Positions 25,601 to 39,440 of a DNA stretch of 64,000 nt are shown piece by piece (the stretch's first letter is position 1; each line of letters starts with the position of its first letter). A program made the translations under genes and the position numbers. Source of the stretch: Serendipita indica DSM 11827. Lineage: Eukaryota > Basidiomycota > Agaricomycetes > Sebacinales > Serendipitaceae. Below the pieces are notes generated by a model. The model was not told where the DNA came from, ran no database searches, and was given only the letters and a program-made list of their open reading frames with translations. The stretch is taken from positions 186,001-250,000 of the forward strand of contig CAJVGD010000012.1 of assembly GCA_910890315.1 (NCBI GenBank), given 5' to 3'.

Positions 25601-27407
25601 CGTCCATTTGTGGCCCGCCTTGAGGTACACCAGGCGTATCTTGTCCATCTCGAAGAGGCAATCCGTACCGTCGATCACCTCGTTCAGGATGAAGCGAATT
25701 CACTCGGGCGATTCCTAAAGCAGCAAAGCGAGCATGAAGAATGTGGGCATATGGGACTCTCCGCCTTTCTTCTAAAGCCTATGCAGAGACTCACAAAATA
25801 CACCCTTTTCTTTAAAGCGAGTTATCTCTCTCTCTCTCTCTCTCTTTCTTTTCATCTTTTCTGATAACATCTTCAGCAAATCTGGGAATTGACTCCTCGA
25901 GATCACGTTGACAATCTTCCAATCTTCTCTCTATATCAATCAATGGACATGACGATAAGAGTAATGCAAGAGGTGAAGATCCGGGAGGAAGAGTACAAGT
26001 ATATCATCAGCCTTGCAAACCGGATCACCGGGCTTCCACCCGGATTCAACCTGGCACATCCAGAGAGGAGATTGATAGCACAGGGGCTACTTCGGCGGAT
26101 ACTGTTGACCGACAAGGAGCGTCAGCGTTTGGGAGAACATCGAGTGAACAACACGCCCTTGCACTCTCCGCTTGAGACCACACCAACCATCACTGATTTG
26201 ACAAAGCTTGGCCCCGTTACCTCGCCTCTCTTCCCATCCCATCACAATCGAACTCCTGTTTCGCTCGGGCCTCCTTCGCCCTATTCGCCTCGGCAGAGCT
26301 TCATGTCGGCAATCTCTCGTGCGTCTTCCGCTGTATCAGATGCCTCTCATCTCTCGGAGTGGACGGCATCCTACTCTCCCACTTCCTCAGTAGCGCTACC
26401 AGCAGAGTTTGATCCAGTGGGTAGGCCACCCTCGTCTGCTTCATCCATATCATCTTTCGGGAACACACCCTTCGCTCCGTATGGAGAGCGATCACCGCTG
26501 ATGCCATCTCGAGGACTGATGAATTCTATGAAGACCTCTCGGAGCAGAAGTGCGCGAGAGACAACTCTTTACGCCTTTATCTTTGAGGATCTACTAGTGT
26601 TCACTTCTCAAACGGAGAAACACAGCCTTTTTGCATCATCTGCATCCCAAGTGTCGGAAGAACGGATGGGTTTGATCGAAGGTATTGGGTTGAGCCGCAT
26701 CTTGGGTGTCACCGACCAATCAAAGAAACTTGGTGTGTACAGTGTTTTCCGCGTAATGGAATAATTGATTGGACGCCCCGTGGACAGATTACGAGCATCT
26801 CCTGCAGATAGACATAGTCCCCATCTTGTCCGGCGACGGAACGGGCGCGCCAGAAATATTAACACCGAACTCGATATTTCTTTCGCTTCCAGTCATCCCT
26901 GGTAGCCATCTCGAATCTCAGAGTGCCCTCCAAGTCAAAGAGGCTCAAGGAAAATGGATGACAGCGTTCAATCGCAGCTATTCACATACCCTGCGAGCGT
27001 TGTCATTCTCTGGCTTCCCGCCAATAGAGAATGAAGACGAGGTAAACAGTAACACTAGGACCATCCATTCGACACTTCTTTCGGGAGACTTGCTGTTCAA
27101 ACGTCCGTTTCAGACCTTTTCAGAGGAGGAGAATGAAAGCCCAACTAAATGGACAAGAAAGTTTCGGAGGGCCTTGGACGAATTTCAGGGCACTCAGACT
27201 CCGCCGGTCATGCTAATCGGAGAAGTCGCGCTTACAATGGGCAAAGGCCTGAAACGTGTCCACACGACAAGCAGGGTCAAGAGAAGTGGACCACAGCAGC
27301 TACTGCTATCAACCGCTTCGCTACTTAGCTCACCATCGGGTGGAAGTTCTGGCTCAAATCAGAGTCAGGGGAACTCGCTGGGACTTCGTCGACGCGAAAG
27401 GGTGTAA
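22696..27407 (+). CDS. Rho guanine nucleotide exchange factor (DH-PH)
   Basis: Six exons: 22696-22806, 22856-23947, 23997-25407, 25452-25816, 25877-26732 and 26788-27407, giving 1484 aa. The start MSNQGNSRRVDNATREG gives a clean first exon. The first 800 or so residues are Ser/Pro/charged and look disordered. The DH domain spans roughly 830-1065: RQDVIFELCETEGEFLKSL (CR1), then FLLKPMQRLTKYTLFFKQI (CR3), the core helix contacting Rho. A PH-like region follows (ETTLYAFIFEDLLVF), split by a long Ser-rich loop. It would activate Rho or Cdc42 at the cortex, in keeping with its exocyst neighbour, though the target GTPase is not predictable. The fourth intron (25817-25876) has a GC donor and a TC microsatellite. 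Confidence 0.9.
25825..25845. repeat. TC dinucleotide microsatellite in RhoGEF intron 4
   Basis: About ten TC units inside the GC-AG intron, just after the donor. Likely length-variable; it also serves as the pyrimidine-rich part of the intron. Confidence 0.85.
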
Positions 27408-27506
27408 TCAGCTAACTTGTCGGTATTGTTATTTAGCTGCGCGGCAATAGATGCGTGATGATCTACTCTACCAAGCATGTATTGAGAGTGTGTGCTACAC
27501 AATGAT

Positions 27507-30500
27507 CTAGCGACGAGAACAAGCCGAAATCAGTACATCATAGTCGCTCTTTGCAACTGTTCAAAGTCATCAGCGAGTGTTTGGAGGGATTGAGATTGCT
27601 CACCTCTGAGGATCAACTCCACCCATCGGTGGGCGAGTCCTGGCTGCTCCTCCTTGAACAATGCCCAGTTCTCGTTTGACATCTTCCACAATACACTATT
27701 CTTCTCGGCGACAACGGTGGCATTACGCGGCATATTTGCCAGCCCAGAAAGTTCACCGGCCAAGGTACCGGAGACCATTGATTCCGAGATGTCGTCCGCA
27801 TTGTCCCAGTGATAGGCAGCACGTAAAACACCAGATTCGACGACATAGATTCCGTCCGGTCGGTCGCCACGCGTCCAGAGCTGCTGACCTTCGGTGACCG
27901 GAACGCGGACAAAGTATCGGATAATGGGCACGAAGAACATTGGCGTAAGATCGCTCTCATACCCCGAGAACGTCTTCATCAACGTGGGGGCTGGTTCCGG
28001 AATGTCATCGTTTTCAGGCTCGCTCTCGTGGAGAATAGAACGCATTAATCGGCCAGCAACGTCGTGTATGTGCAATCTACGCGGTGACTGTTGCCACGAT
28101 TCGCCCATTGAGAATGCCATTGTTGCTCGGCCAGGAAGAGCTGTCAATGTGTGAGAAAAGGGCCGGGTTCGATATAACGTGAACTGACCGATTGGTTTGG
28201 CCTCGGGTACCTTCTGTTCTTCCTTGATCGAGTCGAACCAAGCCTTGAGATAGACATTCTCTGTCCATTCCATAGCCTCGTTGATCTCTGCAAAGACTTC
28301 GACGTTGTCGTTGTCAAATAGGTCGACGCTCGCAAGCGCACGTCCGACTGATGAGTCCATGGAGAATCCACAGAGAACGAGGATGACATTCTTGGCTGCC
28401 AACAAGCGTTGCAGCCGAACAAATGCTTCCGAGGCAGAGAGATCCACCCCAAATACGAGTGAGAGATCCAAAACGAGGAACCTGATTGGATTGTGATTCC
28501 ATCGTCCAGCTTCGAGCATCTCGCGGGCGGTTTGCTCCACATGATTGATAGTGCCAAAGAATAGATATGCTATAGGGAATGAGAAAAGGTAAGCCTGCAG
28601 GTGCTCTCACGTACATTGCAGCTTGATGATAGCTGTTTGTCGGCCTACTTCTTGCAGGTACCGTCTATGGGCGGAGGGTCGTCTAACGGTAGACATCGCG
28701 GTGTCGCCTGTATATTGTGCGCGTATACTCCGATTCTGCGACGTCTGAACAACAAAGAAGAAGCCTGGGTAATGGTTAGCATGAAGACTGCTGGCGATGA
28801 AGAGAAACTTACAAGCCAATACAATGCCGAATAATACACCAACAACAAAGTCAAAGATCGTCATGCAGACCATAATGCTGAGAATTGTAACATATTCCGT
28901 CTTGCTGACACGATGGCGTGTATCCCATAACGCTTCCCGAACGAGATCAATACCGAGTACAAAAATGAGTGCCCCGACTAGCATGACGGGTAGATATCCA
29001 ATAGGTGCGGTGCCAACCATCAGAATGATGACGGTTACGCATGCGAGGAGGAAACCGGCGAGCCTTGTGCCACCTTGCAAGCGATGAGAATGAGTTGCAT
29101 TCCCTGGAGCACACTCACCTCCGACGCGATAGAATAGAACAGTGTTAACGTAGACCAAATAATTAGGAACCGATCCTGCCGAGCAAAGTTAAAAAGGTTG
29201 GCAGGAGCGTGTCGACGTACCAAAGAGACCGGCGAGAAAGTTGGAATATCCATGTGAGACCAGTTCATGGTCTGTGTCGACTTCCTGATCCAGTGACACG
29301 GCTACCTCGATGTCAGAGGGATTTAAACTAACTAGCAATACTTACCCAAAGCTGGTACGTTGAGAGGAGGATGAACTGTACAACGATCAGGAAACGTCAG
29401 ATCGATGGGAGAATACTCACGAAGATTGAAAAAGAGTAGGGCCATCTGGGTGGGCATGATTTGCAGAAGAGCCATATAGTTTACTCGTCGAAGATCTACA
29501 AACGTGAGCGAGTACAAATATGATAGAGCAAAAGCACATACCCCAGTAGGTATAAATCTTCCACCATGGCACATGCTCATCCCCGACGTCGAAGAGCCAT
29601 CCTGTGGCTCGAAGATGCTTGAGGTCGAATCGACCAGCCGCAACGACAATGTAGAAAACGATTGGGATTATAATAAAATCTAAGAGCGCGTCAGATTAGC
29701 CAGAGGTATTCGGATGGTACTTGCATATAGGGAAAACGAGCTGGTGATGGATCTTGGCGGTGATCAATCGCAGGATGACCGCTAAAGCGAGTGCAGATAT
29801 CCATAGAGCCATAATTCGTTCGGAGCCAAAGAGGAATTCGAGCGTTTCGAGGTTGTATTTGAAGCCACCTTCCTCATTCATGCCAGTGCTGACTTCGAAA
29901 CTAGACGGTGTCAGGCTCGTCAATTCAAATAGAAAAATATTACCCAGTTTCAATAAGAAACCATCCGATGCCTCCGATGGCACCAAGGAGGATAATCCGC
30001 GGGAAATAACAGAGATATGCTGAGCGACAGTAAGTAGGATGTATATAACAGAATAAAAGGCTTACAGCCTAGTTTGAACTTGCCGAGAATAAAGAATGCG
30101 ATGCCTGTAAGAATGGCGGAAAACGAAAAAGCAGCGAGCGTGGTGGCGATTACGCCTTCGGGGTCATCATCCCCAATAATGTCAATAATTTGGGTGGCCA
30201 TAATGTTGAAAAAGGGCTACAAGGTCGCGTGAGGGGTGACGTCAGGAACGGAATAGGGGCCATACCACAACTTCGATCATCATACTGCCATTGCCCCCCG
30301 CAAAGGCACTTCCTCCAAATGTGTAGACCAATTGGGAAATTATGGCCCTGAAGCACGACGGGCGCACGAGGTCAGATGACGTTCTTGAACACCGATGATG
30401 TTAGAGGGGCAGGAACTCACGTCACGAAAAAGAGGGATACGCCCATGGGACCGAATCCTTCAAACATTTTCCCCGCCGGGAACAGAATCATGCCATAGGA

Positions 30501-31220
30501 GACGCCATCGAGTACGTTGAGCAATAGACCGAGAAAGACTGCGGGTAGGACCGCCACTGAGCGGGAAAGTAGGTCAAGCCAAAAGTTTGGTTTCGTTGCG
30601 GATTTGGCGTGGTCGAGACTGCTGTGCAGGGCGAGGCGGAAACGTTTGTTGAGGGATTTGGCGCGGCGAGCCTCTAGGCGCGCGCGTGTTGTTGAATGCG
30701 CGTCTGCCGAATCTGGTCGAGGGGGTATGGTGTAAGTTGGGAGTGTCTGGTTGGAAAGGAGTGGTGTAATGTCCGTTGGCAACAGGTCTGGGATGGGCAG
30801 GCGGCCAATGTGCTGTGAAATCTTGCGGTGCTCATCGTCGGTGGCTTGCAGTCGGGGCGTGGTGTCTCCTCCAGTGGTGGTGGTGGTGGTGGGGGTGGAG
30901 ATCGTCAAGTCTGGGACGACGGTATACTTGCTTTCGATACGCATAGGAGACACCTCTCGCGATGGCAGAGTCGAGGGAGGGTTGCTGTGTTTCCTGAGCT
31001 GCAGCGTCAGACTCGACGGACCGGAACCCTTGCTCGCAGCACGCGAAGGCGATTGAGAATGTGTTCTGGAATAATTTTGTCTATTTTCTGCGGATTTTGA
31101 AGATTCAGGCGGATGAGAAGAGGGGATGGCAGGGGAAGAAAAGTAGTCCGGTTCGGCCGTCGTATTTGCGTCTATTGGCTGGGCAGTCAAGGGACTACCC
31201 ATGGGAATTGAGGACAACAT
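27507..31220 (-). CDS. Sulfate permease (SulP) with STAS and cyclic-nucleotide-binding domains
   Basis: Fifteen exons: 31220-30421, 30347-30266, 30216-30066, 30019-29944, 29900-29725, 29679-29542, 29495-29421, 29375-29346, 29301-29221, 29175-29119, 29073-28813, 28764-28615, 28569-28189, 28140-27604 and 27556-27507, giving 1014 aa. A disordered 200-aa N-terminus precedes the transporter core (LDGVSYGMILFPAG, FAGGNGSMMIEV, QIMPTQMALLFFNL, SNFLAGLFGSVPNYLVY). A STAS domain follows (LFFGTINHVEQTA, FLVLDLSLVFGVDLSA), then a cNMP-binding fold (DGIYVVESGVL, GELSGLANMPRNATV). Fungal proteins of this layout sit in vacuolar or other internal membranes; the substrate is uncertain. The intron after 29725 has a GC donor. 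The intron 28141-28188 is 48 nt and stop-free. Confidence 0.92.
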
Positions 31221-31887
31221 GACGGTTCTGTCTCTGATGCTGTCCGCTGTCGCTGAAAATGAGGCGACATGGAAAGGATGTGACCGGGGCAACGCTCTAA
31301 GTGTTTCGCCGACCAGGGCCGATGTTGAACGGGTCGAAGGTCAATATGGGAAAAAGAGTAAAAACCAGAAAGTAAACAAGACGTACAAGGTCATTCCACG
31401 GGTGTAACTTCCTGGAAGGTTGAGGATCCTGTGTGACGAGTGGCTCCCCGAATTTTCTGGGATGATCACGCTCGAGGAGGGCTCCATGTGAGGGTGATGA
31501 TCCTGCATGCGCGAAGTAAAGGATTTCCAGTGTACAATTGGCGACTGGGGTACGCTGTTTGGAGACGACGAGCCGCTGCTCGCCACTTGCTTGAGCGGGC
31601 GGGGAGAATTGGCGGGATCCCTGGCGGGCATCGTCGAAAAGTGTTATATGCACTGGGATTTCGGACGAAAGGATGCTCCAAGATGCCAGGGGCTGAGCTG
31701 TAGCGGCGGCTCGAAGTTTCTGGCTGAGTTCAGAACGAGGTCAGGTGCAAGGAGAACTTGTATCGGTTTTCGGGCGTAGGAGAGTATACGCCATTTGGAA
31801 TATAACCATTTGTGTATTATCTACTATTTATCTGCAGTACTGTGGCCCTTATCAGCACAAAGCCCCAGCAGACTCTTGGACCTGACC
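31221..31887. other. Divergent promoter region, SulP / fungalysin
   Basis: 667 bp between opposite start codons. Short overlapping open frames exist but look non-coding. A TATAA-like element (about 31800) lies some 85 bp before the protease start. No gene recognised. Confidence 0.5.
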
Positions 31888-34495
31888 ATGAGATCCGCTC
31901 TTCTGCTCACCTCGTTTGCTGCCTCTGCGCTCGCTCTCCAGGCAACTCCTCTTGCTAGGAGATCGCTCTCCTTTGGGCCTGTGCTCCCCCAAGCACGCTT
32001 CATTCTTGATCCCCCCTCGGCGTCGCTCGCAGCGTCGGCAACCGCGGGCCCACGAGCGCTGGCCATCCAGTTTGTCAACGAGCTCACTGCTCAGTATGCT
32101 GGAGAAGGTCACTCGTATTATATTCGCGAAGACTCGTACACAGACCCAAGGACCGGCGTCTCGCACTTCTACGTCCGCCAGCTCGTCCAGGGAATCGAAG
32201 TTGCAGATGGTAACATTAATCTCAACATCCGTGATGGCAAAGTAATCTCGTTTGGTGACTCGGTGAGCTATTCTTGGGCCCCAGCCTGACACGTACCAGA
32301 CGCTGACCAATGCGCGTCGCGTTTTCCGCAGTTCTATCGCGGAGAGGCTCCACCGGTTGGCATCTCTCCCAACACCGGCCTGAGCGCGTCCCAAGAGGGC
32401 TATTGTCGCGAACTCCGTGCCCAGTTCCTCCAGCCTATGCGCGCTGGCGGTGGTCAGACGACGCTCAACAACAATGCACATTTGCAGCGGATCATGAACA
32501 TTCATGACAGCAACTGCCTCGTGCCCAGCGAACATCTCGCGCGGATCGGTAACCCCAAGGATGACTATTCTGACCCTGCTCGTGCTGCTTTGACATTCAT
32601 GCTCCACGCGACCACGGATCAACAACTTGCGTCGGACATTGCCAACAACTTTGAACAACGCCTTGCCGGTATTTCCTTCCAGTCCGAGAGTCACTTTGCG
32701 GGCTCAACGGGCGAGCACGACTTTTCGTTCCCTGTCGAATATCTTCACAACGTGCCAGGCGCGCAGAGACCCGTACGGGCTCACCTCGCCTACGTCCAGG
32801 CCCCAATGGAAGATGGTACGACTGAGCTGGCACTCGTCTGGAAGCTCGAGGTCGAGTTGCAGGACAACTTTTACGAGGCCGCCGTCCGTGTATCGGACCC
32901 CTCGGTGATTGTTCAAGTCGTCGACTGGGTGTCTGACGTGGGTGTTGATTCGCACCGACTTGGTCGCCCAGGTGGCACGTACAATGTCTGGAAGTGGGGT
33001 ATCAATGATCCCGACTGCGGAGAACGCTCGGTGGAAGAGTCGCCATATGACTCTGTGGCTTCTCCTCTTGGATGGCACTCGATGCCGGCCTCGAAGGATG
33101 CCAAGTCGTACAACAAGCGCTTTGCAAAGGATACCATCCTCAACATTACAAAGACGTATGGCAACAATGTTTACGCGCACGAGGATTGGGCTGGCCGCAA
33201 CGACTGGATGGACAACTATCGTCCAGATGGTGGCAAGGATCTTGTGTTCGATTTCCCCTATGAGCTCAAGACGGACAACGGAACCTGGGCGGACCCCAAG
33301 TCGTATATCGACTTGACCATCACCCAGCTATTCTATACCACGAACATGATCCACGATCTCTACTATCGTTATGGTTTCGACGAAATCTCTGGCAACTTCC
33401 AGCAGTACAACTTTGAAAAGGGTGGAAAGGAAGGTGATGCAGTGATTGCCAATGCTCAGGACGGCTCTGGCTACAACAATGCCAACATGTGAGAGCATTG
33501 CAACTGTCAAGTTATTCCTGCTGACCTCTTGTAGGATGACGCCTCCTGATGGTACCAACGGACGTGAGTGATCCGAGTCGTTCAACATTGGAGTCTAACG
33601 CGATACAGGCATGCGCATGTACACTTGGAATGTTCACGGATACCCATATCGTGACGGAGATCTCGAGGCTGGTATCGTCATCCACGAGTACTCTCACGGT
33701 CTCTCGACCCGTCTCACTGGTGGCCCAGCCGACTCGTCGTGCTTGGGCTGGGGAGAGTCTGGAGGAATGGGAGGTATGTATCAGCTAATCGACGAAAGAC
33801 TATCGCTAACGATTACCTCAGAGGGTTGGGGAGACTTCCTCGCTACGACTATCCGCAGTGTGAAGAAGTATCACGACTATCCCATGGGTTCCTGGGCAGC
33901 CAACGAGACAATGGTATCCGCAACTATCCCTACTCGACCAACTCGACCATCAACCCGTCGACCTACAAGACGCTCGACAAGTCGGGCTACTTTGGTGTTC
34001 ACGCCATCGGTTCGTTTGTTCTTGCTTACCAATGCGCTTTACTGACACTGTATAGGTGAGGTCTGGGCTGAGATTCTCTTTGTTGTCGAGAATGCTATGG
34101 TCAAGAAGCACGGATTCTCCAAGACGTTGTTCCCCCCGATCCCAGATGCCACTGGCAAGTACCCCGAGGACAATGACTTTTTCCGCCCGATCACGTACGA
34201 TGCAAAGACGAACAAGCCAACGTCGCCCCCGATCCCCAAGCACGGCAACTCGCTGATGGTCCAACTTGTGTTTGACGGCATGAAGCTGCAGCCTTGCCGA
34301 CCTGGATTTATCGAGGCTCGTAACGCGATCATCCAAGCGGATGAGATTCTTACTGGTGGAGAGAACCACTGCTTGCTCTGGAAGGCGTTTGCCAGCCGTG
34401 GACTTGGAAAGGATGCATCGGTCGTTGGACGCACGCCTTGGGGTGGAGGAGTCCGCCGTGATGGCTTCCAGGTGCCCACCAAGTGCGAGGAGTAG
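31888..34495 (+). CDS. Secreted fungalysin metalloprotease (M36), frame interrupted
   Basis: Exons 31888-32262, 32332-33488, 33535-33563, 33609-33773, 33822-34009 and 34056-34495. The signal peptide is [17 protein letters not shown] fungalysin propeptide (FTP-like, [12 protein letters not shown]) precedes the M36 catalytic domain: zinc motif HEYSH (about 546-550) and the third ligand in GMGEGWGDF. The C-terminal part ([28 protein letters not shown]) is well conserved. Family members are secreted endopeptidases that degrade extracellular protein, made as zymogens. Exon 5 is one base short of a whole number of codons: the frame of [12 protein letters not shown] and MGSW ends before the frame of [10 protein letters not shown] begins, with no possible intron between. 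Either the allele is broken or the assembly lost a base. Everything else is intact, which favours a recent event or an error. Confidence 0.85.
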
Positions 34496-34985
34496 AGGAT
34501 ATGTAATCGCAAACGGATGACTTTAGCCTCGGTGCGCTCTGAGGTGCATCTTCATTTTTCTTAGTACAGTGCGTGTACATAATGACTCACGACCAATCTC
34601 GATACATTTCATACAACGGAATTCGTTCGCAGGTGGGAGCGCTCGGGAAGGAGTGGGAGCGCTAACCCAAGAGTGAAGTGCTTGACCACGGCCTCGGTGT
34701 ATATCTGAAGCGCGATGCCGCCATTGGCAGAGATATCGACGACTACGAGTGTTTAGCCGCTCTTGGCCTGTGGATCTCGGCCAGCTAGGACTCGAGGCGA
34801 AGGCGACATTATGGACCGGCTCGTCGCAAGCACGCAATCGCTGGCAATTGTCGAGACGGCGTTACGTTACGAGGCAGATCTTTGACGTATATAAAGCCCC
34901 TCGAGTTTGTTATCCGCCTCTTACGCCCTCTTCGCGTACTCCCCATTCCTCGTCTTTGATCAGCCCCTCTTGAAGCCTCTTTCCA
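34496..34985. other. Intergenic region upstream of MET17-like gene
   Basis: 490 bp from the protease stop to the sulfhydrylase start. It includes a TATA element listed separately and a pyrimidine-rich leader (about 34915-34980). No other gene seen. Confidence 0.5.
34888..34895 (+). promoter_or_regulatory. TATA box of the O-acetylhomoserine sulfhydrylase gene
   Basis: TATATAAA lies 98-91 bp before the start codon, followed by a C/T-rich stretch. This is the best-matching TATA element near any start in the window and fits a strongly or inducibly expressed amino-acid gene. Confidence 0.6.
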
Positions 34986-36599
<1,614 letters not shown>

Positions 36600-36872
36600 T
36601 AACTGTGTCAGAGTTATCCCCATGTTATCCTTCTCTGTGAATATAATACACCCATGCAACAATCAAACGTCGCGCGGCCATCAGGCAGTCCCCTCCGTTG
36701 ATTCCCAGGTCAGGTTTCAATTCTCACCATAAGTCCCGACCGGCAACAGCACGCACGAGCACCTCTTGATCTCGACCGCCGCGGCCATTGGGGCCCGCAT
36801 CCTCTCGTTTTCGGGTTGTAAAATCGCTGTCGATTTATCCCGAATATTTTCGTGTTCTCGCTCCTCTCCACC

Positions 36873-38425
36873 ATGAGTTTCGGAGGCGATTCTTCTCTCA
36901 CTGCAGGCCAGCTGCGAATAGCGTGCGTCTGTTCAAATATTAAGAGGTCATTTCTTTACACCTCTTTTCTCTCTCTCTCTCAACAGTGCGCTCTCCATCG
37001 CTGCATACGAGTACGTTTTGCCCCTCCCATTGTCTCAGCCCATCCCGGCTCAGCGCTCATGGCCCTTGTGCACATCTAGCATGTTACGAACGATACCACT
37101 AGAACATTCCTTGTACAAATCATCCCCTCCGATGAGGAGCGCCCTCTTTGCCGCGACTCGCTAGTGCGTTCGATCCGTCCCATTTGCGCCAAAAGCGAGC
37201 TGTCTGACATGCACCGCAAGTCTCGGACTAGCAGCACTCATCGCCAATGCGTCCTTGTACTTTAGCAATTATTCCCCAGCGTTGTGCAGTGCTGTCCATA
37301 TCATCCCAGGCATCTTTCAGGGCAAGTAACCCCCTTTGGCTTTGAAACAAGACGAGGAAGCTTACCCAGGCAACGAACCTTCAGTGCTCACGGGACTCGT
37401 CGTTCAGATTGTCTTCTTTTTACGGACTTTGGATATCACCAAACGTGAACGGACCGTGTTTGCCGTGATGATTTTCGCCATGATCATCTCGGTACCACTC
37501 GAGGCAATCTCCGTGGGATTGAATCGTGAAGCAGTCGTGTTCCACAATGACATGACCAGGCGAGATGCGTGTCTCTCGAAAATCCGAGATGGATCATTCA
37601 ATTCCGCGCCCGTCTTCTACCTCGCACATCTGTGAGTTCTTTCGGGTCGAAGCCTTGTTCAAGCTCAATACGTGAATAGCATGTTCGATTTATTCGCTAT
37701 TTTTCTTAGCACATTCCATCTCGTCCGACATGGAGTACGTGCGCAGCTCCTACAGAATATCGTGGCAAACGGAGTCGTGAGTCTGCTCAGAGGTACTATG
37801 TATTTGTCTGACATATTCCAGTTTTTGATGATGCTGGATGCCGTCGTAAATACCTTTACCCTGCTGGGTTCCATCGGCGTGAGTGGCATTGAAGATATGG
37901 GCTCTATTGGCTCTACCGTGACGGGGATACTCGGTATGGCGTTATCTGTACATGCGTTCAGATCACTGAATTTAGCGTTCAGTTGCGCAACACATACTCT
38001 TCCTGATAACACCGACGAACAGCGATGCCCCCGCAGAGTTCAAGCATGAGGTCGTGCCGCTTCCCCCAACTGTCTACAAGGCTTCAGATGCGCATGTGTT
38101 ACACTCTACGGGCACGCTCCCGCGGTTTGCGACACCGACCTCCAAGGGCACCGGGACGCCCTATGGCAATCGTACTGGCCTTCACCGCTCAATGCCGTCT
38201 GCGGATGGAAGCGCCAGCATGCTTCATTCGTGTGTTGGACGGGAAGCGCTCAAGTTTCGTGTAGACGGGGACGTTCACATGTTCCAATCCAAGACGTCGC
38301 TCTCTGTCCCAGATGAGACTAGGGCTCCTATACCGCTGGACGTTAAGCGCCTCTCACAACAAAACAGGCATCCTTCGCCCAGACCGAGCACTAGACAGTC
38401 TGACGACAATGACCTCAGCTCATAG
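36873..38425 (+). CDS. Multi-pass membrane protein of an uncharacterised Agaricomycete family (DUF6533-like)
   Basis: Seven exons: 36873-36922, 36987-37010, 37080-37163, 37221-37321, 37370-37631, 37680-37933 and 37983-38425, giving 405 aa. The intron 37322-37369 has a GC donor. The N-terminal AAYDMLRTIPLEHSLYKSS recalls the YDxxLTxxxE start of DUF6533-type seven-helix proteins abundant in mushrooms. Hydrophobic segments include RYLGLAALIANASLYF, LVVQIVFFL, FAVMIFAMIISVPL and FDLFAIFLSTFHLV. The last exon encodes a 145-aa hydrophilic cytoplasmic-type tail. Receptor-like topology suggests a sensor, but no function is known. A stop-free 45-nt stretch (37777-37821) with good splice ends could be a further intron. 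Confidence 0.75.
36968..36981. repeat. CT microsatellite in intron 1
   Basis: Seven CT units forming the polypyrimidine tract before the acceptor at 36985-36986. Confidence 0.8.
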
Positions 38426-38801
38426 ATTAATTGCGCGAGGATACACTGTCCCTCTTTTTCTCTATAATTGGCATTCTATTCTATCACGGCACTGTATTTA
38501 CGGCCTCGAGATGAGGTCAATTGACAATATTTTTTAAAACTAGCACGACAAGACGCGACGGCGATAAAAGACTAACGAGATAAAGGGAATGCATGGGTAC
38601 GTAGGATTGGGTCGTCGGGAGAATCCATGGTTTACCGGTATGTCCACTTAATTGGGTCTATGATGGGAATCATAGTTGGGCGGACGCCGTTCCGTAGTTC
38701 CAGGGTTGCATGAACTAGGAAGCCGCTATTAGGGAGGAGCGTCAGAGATCATGGCCTGAGTTTGACAAGCAGGGAGGACTCACTGACAAAGCAGGAAGAC
38801 G
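38426..38801. other. Convergent 3' region
   Basis: 376 bp between convergent gene ends. AT-rich with possible polyadenylation-type sequences around 38460-38540. No gene seen. Confidence 0.5.
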
Positions 38802-39440
38802 TCAGTCTTTGGCGTATTGGGTAAATGGATAGGAATAATGTCGCTTGACGATCTCCGCCGCGTCCTCTTGGACGAGCGACAGGCTCGCGCCCGTTGTTGT
38901 CGTCGTGGACGCAAGTGCCGGAATAGGTGTCCCGGACGAGGAATGGGACGTAGGTAATCGCATCTTGCGCTCTTCACGGTGGACACGCCAGTTTTGATAC
39001 GCCCTCCGTGCCAGGTCCGCAAAAGAGGGACCGAGCAAGACGACGCCAGCGCGCCTCATTGCCTCGAGTCGATCTTCGACCCAGGCTTGTGAGATACGTC
39101 CGTCTGCGACAGGATTCGCACCCATTGTCGTCGTTGCAGAAGAAAGCGAGGGGACTTTGCCGGCCTCGAGCTCGTCGAGAATCTTGTACAGGTTCTTCTT
39201 GTAGAATAACCCAAGTGTACATGCGCCTCGAAAAGTTTGGGTGAGGAATTTTGCGCGACGCTGGACGTAGCGGTATCCCTTTGTTGGAGAGAATGCAAGC
39301 TCGTGCAGCTCACCGTCGCCCGTGACATTGCCCGTCTTGTCTGTAAAATGGATGAAATAGGCCCAATGACTCGGTTTTTTCTCCGACTCGTTGGCGCTGT
39401 ACTGGACGATTTGGAGCAGATAGAGATCCTTCGCCCCCAT
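38802..39440 (-). CDS. Uncharacterised single-exon protein (212 aa)
   Basis: One uninterrupted exon, in contrast to the intron-rich neighbours. It opens MGAKDLYLLQIVQYS. The first 90 residues look folded (SHWAYFIHFTDKTGN, GELHELAFSPTKGYRYVQRR) and resemble fungal proteins that start with a strand-rich LYLVQ...HWAYF...LHE segment (DUF6914-like, low certainty). The C-terminal half is helical and then Ser/Thr-rich, ending SYPFTQYAKD. No signal peptide or membrane segment. No catalytic motif is recognised and I assign no function. Confidence 0.65.
   Translation of the reverse strand: MGAKDLYLLQIVQYSANESEKKPSHWAYFIHFTDKTGNVTGDGELHELAFSPTKGYRYVQRRAKFLTQTFRGACTLGLFYKKNLYKILDELEAGKVPSLSSATTTMGANPVADGRISQAWVEDRLEAMRRAGVVLLGPSFADLARRAYQNWRVHREERKMRLPTSHSSSGTPIPALASTTTTTGASLSLVQEDAAEIVKRHYSYPFTQYAKD

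Noticed and set aside
31852-32694. Antisense open frame of 280 codons opposite the fungalysin gene
   Set aside because: It has no domain and opposes a strong signal-peptide and propeptide frame. It results from high GC at third positions.
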